A stretch of 64,000 bases of DNA from Novosphingobium sp. PhB165 (GCF_004341845.1 NZ_SLVB01000002.1:652208-716207), one strand, 5' to 3'; shown: positions 8,529-16,754, counted from the first letter of the stretch. Notes: generated by a model from the sequence alone, not told the origin. Translations and numbers: made by a program.

Positions 8529-9830
8529 ATGGCAGGGGGCGACGATTTCGGCATGGCACCACGGCAACACCGTTCGCTCGCACGAGTGCTCGCCCGGCTT
8601 GGCGCCGGTTCGCTACTCGTCTTTCCCGCAAGCCTCGCATGGGCGCAGGCGGCCCCTGCCCCCGGTACGCAGCCGGTGACGGCCACGACCGACGGACCTG
8701 CCGACACTTCCGCCGATACCACGGCCGACGGGGCAGCCCCTCAACCCAAGAAGGAATCGAAATTCCACCGGATGTTCTTCGACGAGAAGGACGGCAAGTT
8801 CGACTTCTCGAACACGCTTGCCAAAGGTGGTTTCCTGCCGATGCCGGTCATCATCACCGAACCGGCGGTGGACGGTGGCTTCGGCCTCATCGCCCAGTTC
8901 ATCAAGCTGCCGAAAGACAGCAAGAGCGGCATAACGCGCACGATGGTCGGTGCGGTAAAAACCGGAAACGGCTCCTACGGCTATGGGTTCTTCCGCTCCG
9001 GATCGCTGTGGGACGGCGAGGTCAGCTACAAATTCGGAGTCGGCCGGGGCAAGATCAATCTCAATATCTACCCGTCGTTCCTGCCGCAGGGCATCGAATA
9101 TACCAACCGCTACGACTACGGCGCCGTCGGCTCGGTGCGCCTGCATCTGGCCGACCGGCGTTTCTCGTTCGGGCCGGTCTTCGATTTCCGCCAGCTCCAT
9201 TCGAAGCTGGATTTCCAGCAGGACCCGGACGGTCCTAAACTGCCCGACAACTTCACCCCCGATTTCGACCGCAAGCTGAACACCGGCGCGCTCGGCTTCG
9301 GCGTGCATTTCGACAGCCGCAACAATGCGCTTTCACCTACCGAGGGCGTGAACATCTACGCCGAGGGCAAGTTCAACGCAGGCGCCTTCGGCAGCGACCG
9401 CGACTTCCAGATCTATCAGCTTCACGGCTACGGCTTTCATCAGCTCTCGCCGGCCTGGGACGTAGGCGCCAAGCTGGAGATCGATGCCGCGCGGGACAAC
9501 TATCCGGCCTTCTTCGCGCCCGCCATCAACATTCGCGGTGTAGAGGCCTCGCGCTATCAGGGTGCCACCGTCTACAGCAGCGAAATCGAAGTAACGCGGC
9601 GACTGAGCGATCGGTGGTCGATCCTGGGTTTTGCGGGGCTGGGCTTTACCGACGCCGGCGGCAAGCGAACCTTCGACAATTCCGGCGCGATCTTCGCCGG
9701 AGGCGGCGGTTTTCGCTATCGCATTGCCCGAAAGCTCGGTCTCGATGCGGGGGTAGACGTGGCCTACGGACCGGGCGGGGCGGTGTTCTACCTGCAATTC
9801 GGCCACGCCTGGTCCTTCGGGCTGGACTGA
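8529..9830 (+). CDS. BamA/TamA-family outer-membrane protein, paralogue of 7137
   Basis: A 433-residue precursor; the start could also be the ATG at 8553. The signal peptide ends near SLAWAQA. A low-complexity Ala/Thr/Pro linker (about 40-75) precedes the barrel. The barrel contains the family hallmark FGVHFDSRNNALSPTEGVNIYAEG, seen here in part as DSRNNALSPTEGVNIYAEG, and ends in a Gly-rich strand with HAWSFGLD. No POTRA repeats are visible. It is divergent from the paralogue at 7137-8351. Such short surface-antigen barrels are outer-membrane proteins of unknown cargo. It converges on the gene at 9842. Confidence 0.82.
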   Translation: MAGGDDFGMAPRQHRSLARVLARLGAGSLLVFPASLAWAQAAPAPGTQPVTATTDGPADTSADTTADGAAPQPKKESKFHRMFFDEKDGKFDFSNTLAKGGFLPMPVIITEPAVDGGFGLIAQFIKLPKDSKSGITRTMVGAVKTGNGSYGYGFFRSGSLWDGEVSYKFGVGRGKINLNIYPSFLPQGIEYTNRYDYGAVGSVRLHLADRRFSFGPVFDFRQLHSKLDFQQDPDGPKLPDNFTPDFDRKLNTGALGFGVHFDSRNNALSPTEGVNIYAEGKFNAGAFGSDRDFQIYQLHGYGFHQLSPAWDVGAKLEIDAARDNYPAFFAPAINIRGVEASRYQGATVYSSEIEVTRRLSDRWSILGFAGLGFTDAGGKRTFDNSGAIFAGGGGFRYRIARKLGLDAGVDVAYGPGGAVFYLQFGHAWSFGLD

Positions 9831-9845
9831 TCCGGCGCGGATCAG
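9827..9845. terminator. Small hairpin between convergent genes
   Basis: A perfect dyad, CTGATCCG-GCG-CGGATCAG, spans the stop codons of both converging genes. The stem has 8 bp with a 3-base loop. There is no clear T-tract, so termination is plausible but not certain. Confidence 0.4.
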
Positions 9846-10717
9846 TGCCCCGGCGGCAACGCAGCCGCAGTCGGGGCGCTTCCAAAGCTGCCCGGCGGCT
9901 GCGCCTTGATCATGTCCAGCAACTCGATCATCGGCTCCTGGTCCTCGACGATGCCGCCAGATGTCGGACGGTCGATATCGATGACAAGCAGCAAAGCGCC
10001 GCCGAACAGCAAAAGCAGCATCGCCGCGCTCATCCGCCCCCGCTGACCGGCCAGCACATAGCCCAGCACGCCGCCCGCGACAGTCTGGTAGACCACCAGC
10101 AGGACGAACACCTCCAGCGGAACATGCGAACGACGGGCCTGCTGGCGCTTGGCATCGTCATCGATCATCTCGTTGATCGAGGAGATGTAGGACGTGGAGA
10201 AAGGCCGCGCGACCATCGTCGGGAAGGCATCGACGGTATCCGACCAGAGCTGCGTGATCATCGCGTTGCTGCGCGCCAGCAACTCCTGCTGATGCGGGCC
10301 GATCGGTTCGCGGGCGAGCGCGATGCGGTTCTCCGTGTAGTTCCGCAGCAAGGTGCTGATCTTCGTGCGATGCGGTTCATCCAGCAATTGCGTGCGCAAG
10401 TAGGCCGTGCCGATAGCGTTGGATTCGTCCAGAACCATCATGCGGCGCGTGTCGAAACGGTCGATCGCCAGGGCAAAGGTGAAACCCACCAGCAGTGCCA
10501 GCAACCCCATCACGGCCGAGACGATGTAGCCAAGCTCGGCATGGTCGTCCTTGGCCTGCTCGTCCTCGTCTCCCGGTCCGGCGGCAGAGGCCTTCCGACG
10601 GCGCGTGACGCCGCGCAGCTTCCACCCGGCCCATGCCGCCACGATCATCGCGCCATAGAGCACGATTCCGATGATCCAGATCGGTGTGACAAGCAACCAA
10701 TGACCAAGTACCGACAT
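9842..10717 (-). CDS. Bestrophin-like/DUF4239-type membrane protein
   Basis: A 291-residue membrane protein from the ATG at 10717, preceded by GGAGCG; a longer frame to 10882 has no ribosome site. There are membrane segments near 6-28 (LLVTPIWIIGIVLYGAMIVAA) and 65-85 (YIVSAVMGLLALLVGFTFALAI), then a long soluble region with DESNAIGTAYLRTQLLDEPHR, and two more segments near 190-245. This layout, with the F-x-x-A-x-D-R-x(3)-R motif after the second helix, matches the bestrophin-like/DUF4239 family. Function is unknown; anion-channel activity has been suggested only by fold. It follows a motif site at 10772. Confidence 0.7.
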   Translation of the reverse strand: MSVLGHWLLVTPIWIIGIVLYGAMIVAAWAGWKLRGVTRRRKASAAGPGDEDEQAKDDHAELGYIVSAVMGLLALLVGFTFALAIDRFDTRRMMVLDESNAIGTAYLRTQLLDEPHRTKISTLLRNYTENRIALAREPIGPHQQELLARSNAMITQLWSDTVDAFPTMVARPFSTSYISSINEMIDDDAKRQQARRSHVPLEVFVLLVVYQTVAGGVLGYVLAGQRGRMSAAMLLLLFGGALLLVIDIDRPTSGGIVEDQEPMIELLDMIKAQPPGSFGSAPTAAALPPGH

Positions 10718-10771
10718 AGCCGCGCTCCGTTGTTGGGAGTAACAGCTTGACACCCACCCAACTTCCTCAAT

Positions 10772-10789
10772 ATCCGTATAAACCCTGGG
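10772..10789 (-). promoter_or_regulatory. Recurrent motif site (regulon candidate)
   Basis: The minus-strand reading is CCCAGGGTTTATACGGAT, about 55 bp upstream of the start at 10717. It matches the motif core AGGGTWWWTHCSGAT with one substitution. Confidence 0.45.
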
Positions 10790-10942
10790 AAATTCCAAGA
10801 AGGGATAGCGCCGGTCGAGACCACAAAAGGAATGCTGCCTAACAGCATCAAGGCCATCGCGACTTCCAGAGGACTTTCGCAAGGCAACTCAGCAATCCCC
10901 CTGTTTCTTTCAGTCATGGCCGGGGAATGTGCATGCCGGGAT

Positions 10943-10958
10943 AAGGGGTTTTCCCGAT
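10943..10958 (+). promoter_or_regulatory. Recurrent motif site upstream of the NarL-type regulator
   Basis: AAGGGGTTTTCCCGAT lies 82 bp upstream of the regulator start at 11040. Its presence before the regulator gene would fit autoregulation if this protein recognises the motif. Confidence 0.45.
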
Positions 10959-11039
10959 AGCCGACACAGTTCGATTGTCCGATGAATCCTTTTCCGAACA
11001 ATTCAGGCCCGCACTGCGCGCCGCATCGACGAGGAGGCG

Positions 11040-11690
11040 ATGAGTAGCCCTGTCAGGCGTATCGTAATTGCGGACGACCACGAGGCCATTCGTCTCGGTG
11101 TACGATCCACATTGTCCGTAAATCCCGACTGGCGGATCGTCGGGGAAGCTTCAAACGGAAGGGATGCACTTGAACTGATCAGGTCGACACAGCCCGACAT
11201 TGTCATTCTTGACTATTCGTTGCCGATGATGAACGGCCTCGAAGTGACAAGAGCGGTGAAGCGGGAACTTCCGCGTGTCGAAATACTCATCTTCACCATG
11301 CATGATCGCGAAGATATTCTGGCGGAATTACTGACGGCCGGTGTGCGCGGCTATCTGCTCAAGTCGGATGCGACCAAGCACCTGATCTCGGCGGTCGAAG
11401 CGCTGGCAGTGCGACGCCCCTACTTCTCCGGCAATGTCTCGCAGACACTGCTTGACCGCTTCGTAGAGGCGTCCACGCGCAGTTCCAGTAGCTCGCAACT
11501 GACCACGCGCGAGCGGGAGATCGTCCAGTTGATCGCCGAAGGGCGGTTGAACAAGGAGATTGCAGGAATTCTGGGGCTCAGCATCAAGACGGTTGAGACG
11601 CACCGCGCCTCGGCCATGCATAAGCTGGATATCAAGACTACCGCCGGGCTGGTGCGCTATGCCGTGCGGAACAACATTATCGAACCCTGA
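11040..11690 (+). CDS. NarL/FixJ-family response regulator
   Basis: A 216-residue regulator. The receiver domain (8-125) carries ADDHEAIR and the phospho-acceptor Asp in IVILDYSLPMMNG (about 59), with the lysine in GYLLKSDA (about 109). The LuxR-type helix-turn-helix is at about 150-210 (LTTREREIVQLIAEGRLNKE, then SIKTVETHRASAMHKL). The start is well set by GAGGAGG just upstream. It converges on a soluble histidine kinase at 11724 only 34 bp away, its likely partner. A motif shared with surrounding genes lies upstream at 10943, so I infer it may run a local envelope/stress regulon. Confidence 0.92.
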   Translation: MSSPVRRIVIADDHEAIRLGVRSTLSVNPDWRIVGEASNGRDALELIRSTQPDIVILDYSLPMMNGLEVTRAVKRELPRVEILIFTMHDREDILAELLTAGVRGYLLKSDATKHLISAVEALAVRRPYFSGNVSQTLLDRFVEASTRSSSSSQLTTREREIVQLIAEGRLNKEIAGILGLSIKTVETHRASAMHKLDIKTTAGLVRYAVRNNIIEP

Positions 11691-11723
11691 TTACAGGCCC
11701 CGATCAGCGCACTCTGCGGGGCC

Positions 11724-12584
11724 TCAGCCGCTGCCCGCGATCGCGGGCAGGACCTTCATGACGCGCAAGACATCGGCCTGACGCGGCACGGTTTGCGCGC
11801 GAAGCGGGAACGCGTCGCGGTCTTCGAACAGGGCGGCGTCCATCGCGCAATCGTCGCCAAGCCGTCGCGGCGCGATCGCAGTGACCACGGTCCCGTCCTG
11901 GCTGGAACGGACCGTGAAGCGGCCGCACAGGCCCGCCATCCGGGCATGCATTCCGTTGAGGCCGACTCCGCAGTCCCGCGGATCCACCGGCGGCTTCGCC
12001 GCGTGGCCATCCGACGGCCCATAGTCGCGCACAGTCAGGACGATCCAGTTGCGCCGGGATTTCAGGCGCACTTGCGCGCTGCCGGCGCCGCTGTGCTTGA
12101 AGACGTTCATCAACGCGGCCTGTGCCACGCGGAACAGGGACAGCTCCGTTTCGTGGCAGGCGCCGGGTTTATAACCATAAGTGTCGAATTCCACGTCGAT
12201 CCCGGTGCGCGCGGCCATGCCGGAGACGAGCGTATCCAGCGCGTCGGCTAGTCCCAATACCTCCAGTTCGGGCGGATGCAGCAGATAGCTGAAACAGCGG
12301 ATCTGCCGCTGGAGTTCGTCGATCGTGCTTTTCGCGCTGCGATGTGCACGCTCGCGATACTCGGCCCTGCCGTCGTGCAGGGACTGCAATTCGAGTTCCA
12401 GGATGAAAAGGTGCTGCGCCAGCACGTCATGAAGATCGCGCGCCAGCCGCCGTCGTTCATCGTCGCGTGCCCTTAGCAAGGTTACACGGACGTCTTCCGG
12501 CGTACAGGTTTCGGCAGCAAGCGCATCGACCGACATGTCGCCGGCCAGACGCTCGATGAGATAAGAGAGTTCGCTGAAAGCCAT
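11724..12584 (-). CDS. Soluble sensor histidine kinase (HisKA_3 type)
   Basis: A 286-residue protein from the ATG at 12584, which has GAGGCG upstream. There is no membrane segment or recognised sensor domain: about 35 residues precede the dimerisation domain. The H-box is RRRLARDLHDVLAQHLF (His near 52), as in NarX-type HisKA_3 kinases. The ATPase domain has ALMNVFKHSGAGSAQV (N-box, though Asn is in ALMNV) and CGVGLNGMHARMAGLCG (G-box). It should act on the convergent NarL-type regulator at 11040. With no sensor visible, its input must come from a partner, redox or a small ligand; I cannot say which. Confidence 0.86.
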   Translation of the reverse strand: MAFSELSYLIERLAGDMSVDALAAETCTPEDVRVTLLRARDDERRRLARDLHDVLAQHLFILELELQSLHDGRAEYRERAHRSAKSTIDELQRQIRCFSYLLHPPELEVLGLADALDTLVSGMAARTGIDVEFDTYGYKPGACHETELSLFRVAQAALMNVFKHSGAGSAQVRLKSRRNWIVLTVRDYGPSDGHAAKPPVDPRDCGVGLNGMHARMAGLCGRFTVRSSQDGTVVTAIAPRRLGDDCAMDAALFEDRDAFPLRAQTVPRQADVLRVMKVLPAIAGSG

Positions 12585-12744
12585 TTGGGCGCCTCGATGT
12601 TGCAAAACACATCACAATCGACAGCGCGACCCCTGATTTTTTTCCTATTGCAACTATTTCATCACCCACCCAACGATCGAAAATTAAGTCATTTTCCAGT
12701 CCTTTTTTCAAATTTCCCTACGGATATCCGCGGAGGCGATCTGC

Positions 12745-13764
12745 CTATGCGGCGGTGTCGTCGACCGGGCGCACGACACAGCGAAAGCCGACATGGCTGG
12801 TCGACGTGTCGATCGGCTGCGCATGGCGCGCGGCGGGCCGATAGCGGCGGCAATAATTGGGTGCGCAGAGGTGAGAGCCCCCCTTGAGCACCTTGCGCGG
12901 AATGGGAATCTCGGGCTGGGCCGGATCGAAACTGCGTTCACGCGCAGCGCCTTGAGGATTGCGCGGAGCGCAGCAAGGCTTGGTCGTCACGACCTCATGC
13001 GCCGCCGCGAAGTAATCGCTCGTCCATTCCCAGACGTTGCCGATCATGTCGAAAATGCCGTAGCCGTTGGCCGGAAACGCATCCACCGGCGAGGTCCGCA
13101 GATAGCCGTCCTCCAGCAGGTTCTCGCTCGGGAAATTCCCCTGCCAGGTGTTGGCCATCGGCTGCCCATCGGGCATCAGTTCGTGGCCCCAGGCGAATTC
13201 GGCGCGATCGAGCCCGCCGCGCGCGGCCATTTCCCATTCTGCCTCCGTGGCAAGCGATTTGCCCGCCCATTTCGCGTAAGCCAGAACGTCGTCATAGGAA
13301 ACGTGGACCACCGGGTGGTTTTCCAGCCCCTCGATCGATGAGCCCGGTCCCAAAGGATGGCGCCAGTCCGCCTCGAAGCGGTAGTCCCACCAGTAACCGA
13401 TGTTGTCGAGCGGCACCGGCCGGTCCGGCTGCGTAAACACAAGCGAAGCGGGCCGCAGCATTTCGGGCATCGCGCCCGGGTAGTCGGCCGCGTTCGGCGC
13501 GATTTCCGCTGTCGTGACATAGCCCGTCGCATCGACGAAAGCGGCGAAGTCCCGATTGGTGACCGGAGTTGCATCTATCCAGAAACCGTCCACGATCACG
13601 GGGTGCGCGGGCGCTTCTTCGGGATAATGCTCGTCCGAACCCATCCAAAAGGTTCCACCGGACACGAACACCATGCCCTGAATCACCATCGGGTCAGGCG
13701 CCTGCATGGCTGTATCGGAAGCTTCCCGCACCGAAATCCTCCTGATGGTTCTTCGAAGATCCAT
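12745..13764 (-). CDS. Formylglycine-generating-enzyme family protein (SUMF1/FGE-sulfatase domain)
   Basis: A 339-residue protein covering a full FGE-sulfatase domain: GGTFWMGSDEHYPEEAPAH near 35-53, PVTNRDFAAFVDATGY near 70-86, and a C-terminal KGGSHLCAPNYCRRYRPAAR near 290-310. The last part retains two cysteines at the spacing of the active-site pair of aerobic FGE (Cys-x4-Cys-x-R-Y-R). Such enzymes oxidise a cysteine in sulfatases to formylglycine. No sulfatase is in the window. No export signal is evident. The start is uncertain (13764 or 13707). Tandem motif sites lie upstream at 13806-13841. Confidence 0.88.
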   Translation of the reverse strand: MDLRRTIRRISVREASDTAMQAPDPMVIQGMVFVSGGTFWMGSDEHYPEEAPAHPVIVDGFWIDATPVTNRDFAAFVDATGYVTTAEIAPNAADYPGAMPEMLRPASLVFTQPDRPVPLDNIGYWWDYRFEADWRHPLGPGSSIEGLENHPVVHVSYDDVLAYAKWAGKSLATEAEWEMAARGGLDRAEFAWGHELMPDGQPMANTWQGNFPSENLLEDGYLRTSPVDAFPANGYGIFDMIGNVWEWTSDYFAAAHEVVTTKPCCAPRNPQGAARERSFDPAQPEIPIPRKVLKGGSHLCAPNYCRRYRPAARHAQPIDTSTSHVGFRCVVRPVDDTAA

Positions 13765-13805
13765 CGCACTGCTATGTACGTGGACCGAATTTCAGTAGTG
13801 TTACC

Positions 13806-13841
13806 ATCAGTAATTGCCCTTTGTCATCGGTAATTACCCTT
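13806..13841 (-). promoter_or_regulatory. Two tandem recurrent motif sites, 20 bp apart
   Basis: The minus strand reads AAGGGTAATTACCGAT (13826-13841) and AAGGGCAATTACTGAT (13806-13821). The two copies are spaced exactly 20 bp, about two helical turns, and lie 42-77 bp before the longest start of the FGE-like gene. This is the best evidence that the motif is a protein-binding site. Confidence 0.55.
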
Positions 13842-13894
13842 AGGCCGCAATTGACATATTTGCATTTTTCCCTTCGCCGCACTCAGGGAACGCC

Positions 13895-14560
13895 TCATCC
13901 GAATGCGGAAATATCGAACACCACACTTACCAAGGCGAGCAGTCCTACGATCATCAGCCCGATGGCCACGATCAGCGTGATGGAGACCGGATAGGCGCTG
14001 TCTCCATGGAGCAGTCCGTCGGCGATCATCTCCTTTCGGCGGGCGCGCAGTTCGTTCGCGAACTGGACGTGTCGCCAGATCCCGCCCACCAGAATGAGCA
14101 TGCCGAGAACGATCAAGGTCCCGCCAAAGTTTCCGGGTGCGCGTGAATTCGAAATGGTCCCGGCATCGGCCAGTCGCTTGAACGCCTGGAAGATGGTGAA
14201 CCCGAAGCCGATCATCGACAGAGAGGTGCGAATTTCGGACATAAGTGTCCGATCCGCCGACATTCGCGTGCGCTGGATCGACATTCCGGTGCGCCGCGTG
14301 GACATCTCCGTGCGGTCTTCCGACAAGTCCGTGCGATGCCGCGAGAGGTCCGTGCGATATTCCGAGAGATCGGTGCGATGCTCGGAAAGCCCGGTGCGAT
14401 GCCGGGACAGGCCGGTGCGGAAGTGGGAATAGATCGTCGAGGCTTCTTCCGATTTCGCCGCGCCGACGTCCGGCAATGGCGGTACCGGCGTTACCGTGAA
14501 GCGTTCCGGGCGGGCCAGCGGGGTTTTGCTCGACGGCGTTTCGTTTGGAGCTTGGGCCAT
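13895..14560 (-). CDS. DUF202-like membrane protein with ten heptad repeats
   Basis: A 221-residue protein. Residues about 47-116 are ten consecutive seven-residue repeats of the form (R)T-x-(L/M)-S-x-x, such as RTDLSEY, RTDLSRH and RTEMSTR. They run straight into RTSLSMIGFGFTIFQAFKRL, the first membrane segment of DUF202/YidH proteins, which normally carry only one to three such RT-x-LA units. Two further hydrophobic segments are near 145-165 and 190-215. The start is preceded by AGGGAACG. This is probably an inner-membrane protein with an extended cytoplasmic rod or coiled segment. Function is unknown. Confidence 0.75.
   Translation of the reverse strand: MAQAPNETPSSKTPLARPERFTVTPVPPLPDVGAAKSEEASTIYSHFRTGLSRHRTGLSEHRTDLSEYRTDLSRHRTDLSEDRTEMSTRRTGMSIQRTRMSADRTLMSEIRTSLSMIGFGFTIFQAFKRLADAGTISNSRAPGNFGGTLIVLGMLILVGGIWRHVQFANELRARRKEMIADGLLHGDSAYPVSITLIVAIGLMIVGLLALVSVVFDISAFG
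14216..14430 (-). repeat. In-frame 21-bp tandem repeat (about ten units)
   Basis: These are degenerate 21-bp units encoding the heptads of the DUF202-like protein. On the plus strand the units read like TCCGTGCGATGCCGCGAGAGG and variants, seen as GTGCGAT/GTGCGGT every 21 bases. All changes keep the frame. Confidence 0.8.
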
Positions 14561-14639
14561 GCGTGTACGTTCCCTGACGAAATGGGGTTGAGTGGCGCGA
14601 GACTACGCAGTTCTCCCCTCAGGGTCCGCGCTCGGCAAT

Positions 14640-14655
14640 CAGGGTAATTCCCGAG
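14640..14655 (+). promoter_or_regulatory. Recurrent motif site (regulon candidate)
   Basis: CAGGGTAATTCCCGAG lies 80 bp before the start of the DUF202-like gene (which is on the other strand). The motif is nearly dyad-symmetric, so orientation may not matter. Confidence 0.4.
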
Positions 14656-14845
14656 CCCGTGGCGGACTTGCCCCGAGGCGATGCGCTGCGACTCGCGGAC
14701 CCGCCGTGATCCCGAATATGCCGCCAATTCAATGCAGAGGAATTTGTGCCCGGAACATGGGCGCGGGGGCGAATTGGACGCCTGATGGACATTCCGTGCG
14801 CGGCGATGCGATCGGCACATGCCGGTGGACTGACGACTTGTCCGC

Positions 14846-14866
14846 GCACCCCTAGGGAAAACACCA
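14846..14866 (-). promoter_or_regulatory. Divergent member of the recurrent motif
   Basis: The minus-strand reading GGTGTTTTCCCTAGGGGTG resembles the GGGGTTTTCCC form found at 10943 and 17006. It lies about 75 bp before the start at 14940. Confidence 0.3.
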
Positions 14867-14939
14867 ATGGTATGCGCGCGCAGGGACCGGACAATGGAGC
14901 CCCTGATAACAGTCGCTTCAGGGACCTCAGGAGGTACAG

Positions 14940-15794
14940 ATGGCCACGCACGGATGGAAGTCACGATTTGCGCTTCTCGCGCTGGTCGGAACCGGCCTTT
15001 CCCCCATGGCGGCGCATGCGCAGGCAGATGAAGCGCCGCCCGCTACCGTAAGCGCCGGCCCCGCCGCCTCATCCGATGTGCAGGCATTGGCACAGCAACT
15101 GGCGAATCCGGTCTCGAACCTCATCTCGGTGCCGTTCCAGACGAACTATGACTGTTGCTACGGCCCGCATGACGGAGACCGCTTCACGCTCAACTTTCAA
15201 CCGGTGATTCCCTTCAGCGTGGGGAGCAACTGGAATCTCATCACCCGAACCATCGTGCCGTTCATCAGCGAGGGTTCGACCGTTCGCGGCGAAGATGGCG
15301 CCACCGGCTTCGGCGATATCACGCAAAGCTTCTTTCTCTCCCCCAAGCAGGCGAAAAACGGCCTCGTCTGGGGCGTTGGCCCGGCCATCCTGTGGCCCAG
15401 CGGCGCCGACGCCTTCAGCGGCCGCAAGTTCGGCGCCGGCCCCACCGCAGTCGTGCTCAAGCAGGGCCACGGCATGACATTCGGGATCCTCGCCAACCAT
15501 ATCTGGTCGTTTGCAGGCAAGTCTTCCAGCGCGGATGTCAGCCAGACTTTCCTCCAGCCGTTCGTGACGCGCACGCTTCCCGATTCCACCAGTTTCACGC
15601 TCAACACCGAAACCAGCTATGACTGGAAGGGGAAGAACTGGGTGGTCCCGATCAACTTCTCGGTGGGTCACGTGGTCAAGTTCGGCAAGCAGCCGGTCAA
15701 TCTCACCGTCGGCGCGCGCTATTACGCGGAACGCCCTGAGGGCGGCCCCGAGTGGGGCGCCCGCTTTGTGGTCACGTTCCTGTTCCCGAAATGA
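14940..15794 (+). CDS. Outer-membrane barrel protein (transporter/MetA-pathway-like)
   Basis: A 284-residue precursor with a signal peptide ending at AAHAQA (about 28). The mature part is made of alternating amphipathic strands (SNWNLITRTIVPFIS, GFGDITQSFFLSP, FGILANHIWSFAG) and ends VVTFLFPK. The repeated short strand pattern with W-G-V-G-P-A-I-L-W-P-S-G resembles hypothetical outer-membrane transporter-like proteins in alphaproteobacteria. A strong AGGAGG site precedes the ATG. The gene is single and is followed by a strong hairpin. The transported substrate cannot be inferred. Confidence 0.72.
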   Translation: MATHGWKSRFALLALVGTGLSPMAAHAQADEAPPATVSAGPAASSDVQALAQQLANPVSNLISVPFQTNYDCCYGPHDGDRFTLNFQPVIPFSVGSNWNLITRTIVPFISEGSTVRGEDGATGFGDITQSFFLSPKQAKNGLVWGVGPAILWPSGADAFSGRKFGAGPTAVVLKQGHGMTFGILANHIWSFAGKSSSADVSQTFLQPFVTRTLPDSTSFTLNTETSYDWKGKNWVVPINFSVGHVVKFGKQPVNLTVGARYYAERPEGGPEWGARFVVTFLFPK

Positions 15795-15797
15795 ACT

Positions 15798-15822
15798 GAA
15801 GCCGGGCCCAGGGCCCGGCTTC
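15798..15822 (+). terminator. Strong hairpin after 14940 gene
   Basis: GAAGCCGGGCCC-A-GGGCCCGGCTTC forms a 12-bp perfect arm pair just after the stop at 15794. The tract that follows is only weakly T-rich. It also lies between convergent genes and may serve both. Confidence 0.75.
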
Positions 15823-15851
15823 GGCATTGCTTGCGGGCAGGCCTCGCCCCG

Positions 15852-16754
15852 TCAGAACGAGGCCTGAAGCTGCACGGCGGGGCCGTAGAGCTTGTAGCGC
15901 ACACGGCCATTCCAGCTGTCCTTGTCGACGCCCAGCCGGTAGTTGACGTAGCGATAGACCACACCGATCGCGACGTTCTTCATGACGTTGTAATTCGCAC
16001 CGCCCTGCACATTGATCAGGCGGCCATCGTAATCGCCGATGTTGAGCGAAAGGTAATCCGCCCGTGCATTCAGTTCGACGCGCGGCGCCACCTTGTAGAT
16101 GCCGAACAGACCCAGCGTCGGCAAAGGCGCGAGCGCCTTGCGCCGCCGAACCTCGGTCTGCGCGGCCTGATTACCGACAGAGCCTTCGCCCGAAATGGAA
16201 ATGACGAAATCGGTGGCATGAAGGCCGATCCCCGCCCCCAGTTCAAGGTCTGGCTTCTTGACGATCGCATAGTTCAACGTCAGGCGGTAGATCGTGCTGT
16301 CAAAGCCGCTGCTGACATTGGCGGCCGCCGGATAGGTCACGCCGTCGAACGTGATGTCGTCCGCCAGCGATACGTCGCCATTGCGCTTGAGCTTGTAGTA
16401 GTCCGCACCGATGATGAACCTGCCGAACCGGGCGCCGGCCGTGAAGGAAGGCAGCACGTCATTCTTGTCGAGCTTCAGGTCCTTTTCCAGACTGATGTCG
16501 GTGCTGGGAAGAACCTGCGCGGGCGTGGATACCCGAACATTGGTGGCCACGCGCGGGAAATAGGCCATCCCGCTGATCCAGTAATCGTTATCGACGGTCT
16601 GCGCATGCGCGGGCAATTGCCAGACGCACGTCGCCGCTATTGCGCCGAGCACCCCGGCCAGCCGCCGATGCCGGCGCCCAGCAGACTGCGCCCGATGTGC
16701 CGCCGTGGCGACTGGCAAGCGATCTGAAATCACTTCGGCTAAATCGTTTCCCAT
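15852..16754 (-). CDS. Outer-membrane barrel protein of unknown cargo
   Basis: A 300-residue precursor with an unusually long N-region and signal peptide ending PAHAQ (about residue 52). The mature barrel starts DNDYWISGMAYFPRV and shows regular alternating strands (FIIGADYYKLKRNGDV, YRLTLNYAIVKKPDLELGAG, VAIGVVYRYVNYRLGV), ending LQASF with a terminal Phe. It looks like a small outer-membrane beta-barrel. The start at 16754 has AGGGAGC upstream. It is divergent from another barrel gene at 17231 across a 476-bp regulatory region. The function is unknown. Confidence 0.7.
   Translation of the reverse strand: MGNDLAEVISDRLPVATAAHRAQSAGRRHRRLAGVLGAIAATCVWQLPAHAQTVDNDYWISGMAYFPRVATNVRVSTPAQVLPSTDISLEKDLKLDKNDVLPSFTAGARFGRFIIGADYYKLKRNGDVSLADDITFDGVTYPAAANVSSGFDSTIYRLTLNYAIVKKPDLELGAGIGLHATDFVISISGEGSVGNQAAQTEVRRRKALAPLPTLGLFGIYKVAPRVELNARADYLSLNIGDYDGRLINVQGGANYNVMKNVAIGVVYRYVNYRLGVDKDSWNGRVRYKLYGPAVQLQASF

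Larger units (their letters stand above)
10718..11039. other. Intergenic region between divergent genes
   Basis: This 322-bp region separates the DUF4239-like gene (minus) and the response regulator (plus). It holds two copies of the recurrent motif (10772-10789 and 10943-10958). A TTGACA hexamer at 10747-10752 lies too far from the regulator start to be assigned with confidence. No coding signal is seen. Confidence 0.5.
14561..14939. other. Intergenic region between divergent genes
   Basis: This 379-bp stretch has no convincing gene. It holds a motif site at 14640-14655 (toward 14560) and a related GC-rich site at 14846-14866 (toward 14940). The remaining sequence shows no clear promoter by eye. 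Confidence 0.5.

Noticed and set aside
14216..14430. CRISPR-like regular spacing of short repeats
   Set aside because: The units are 21 bp without spacers, are in frame, and encode heptads of a protein.
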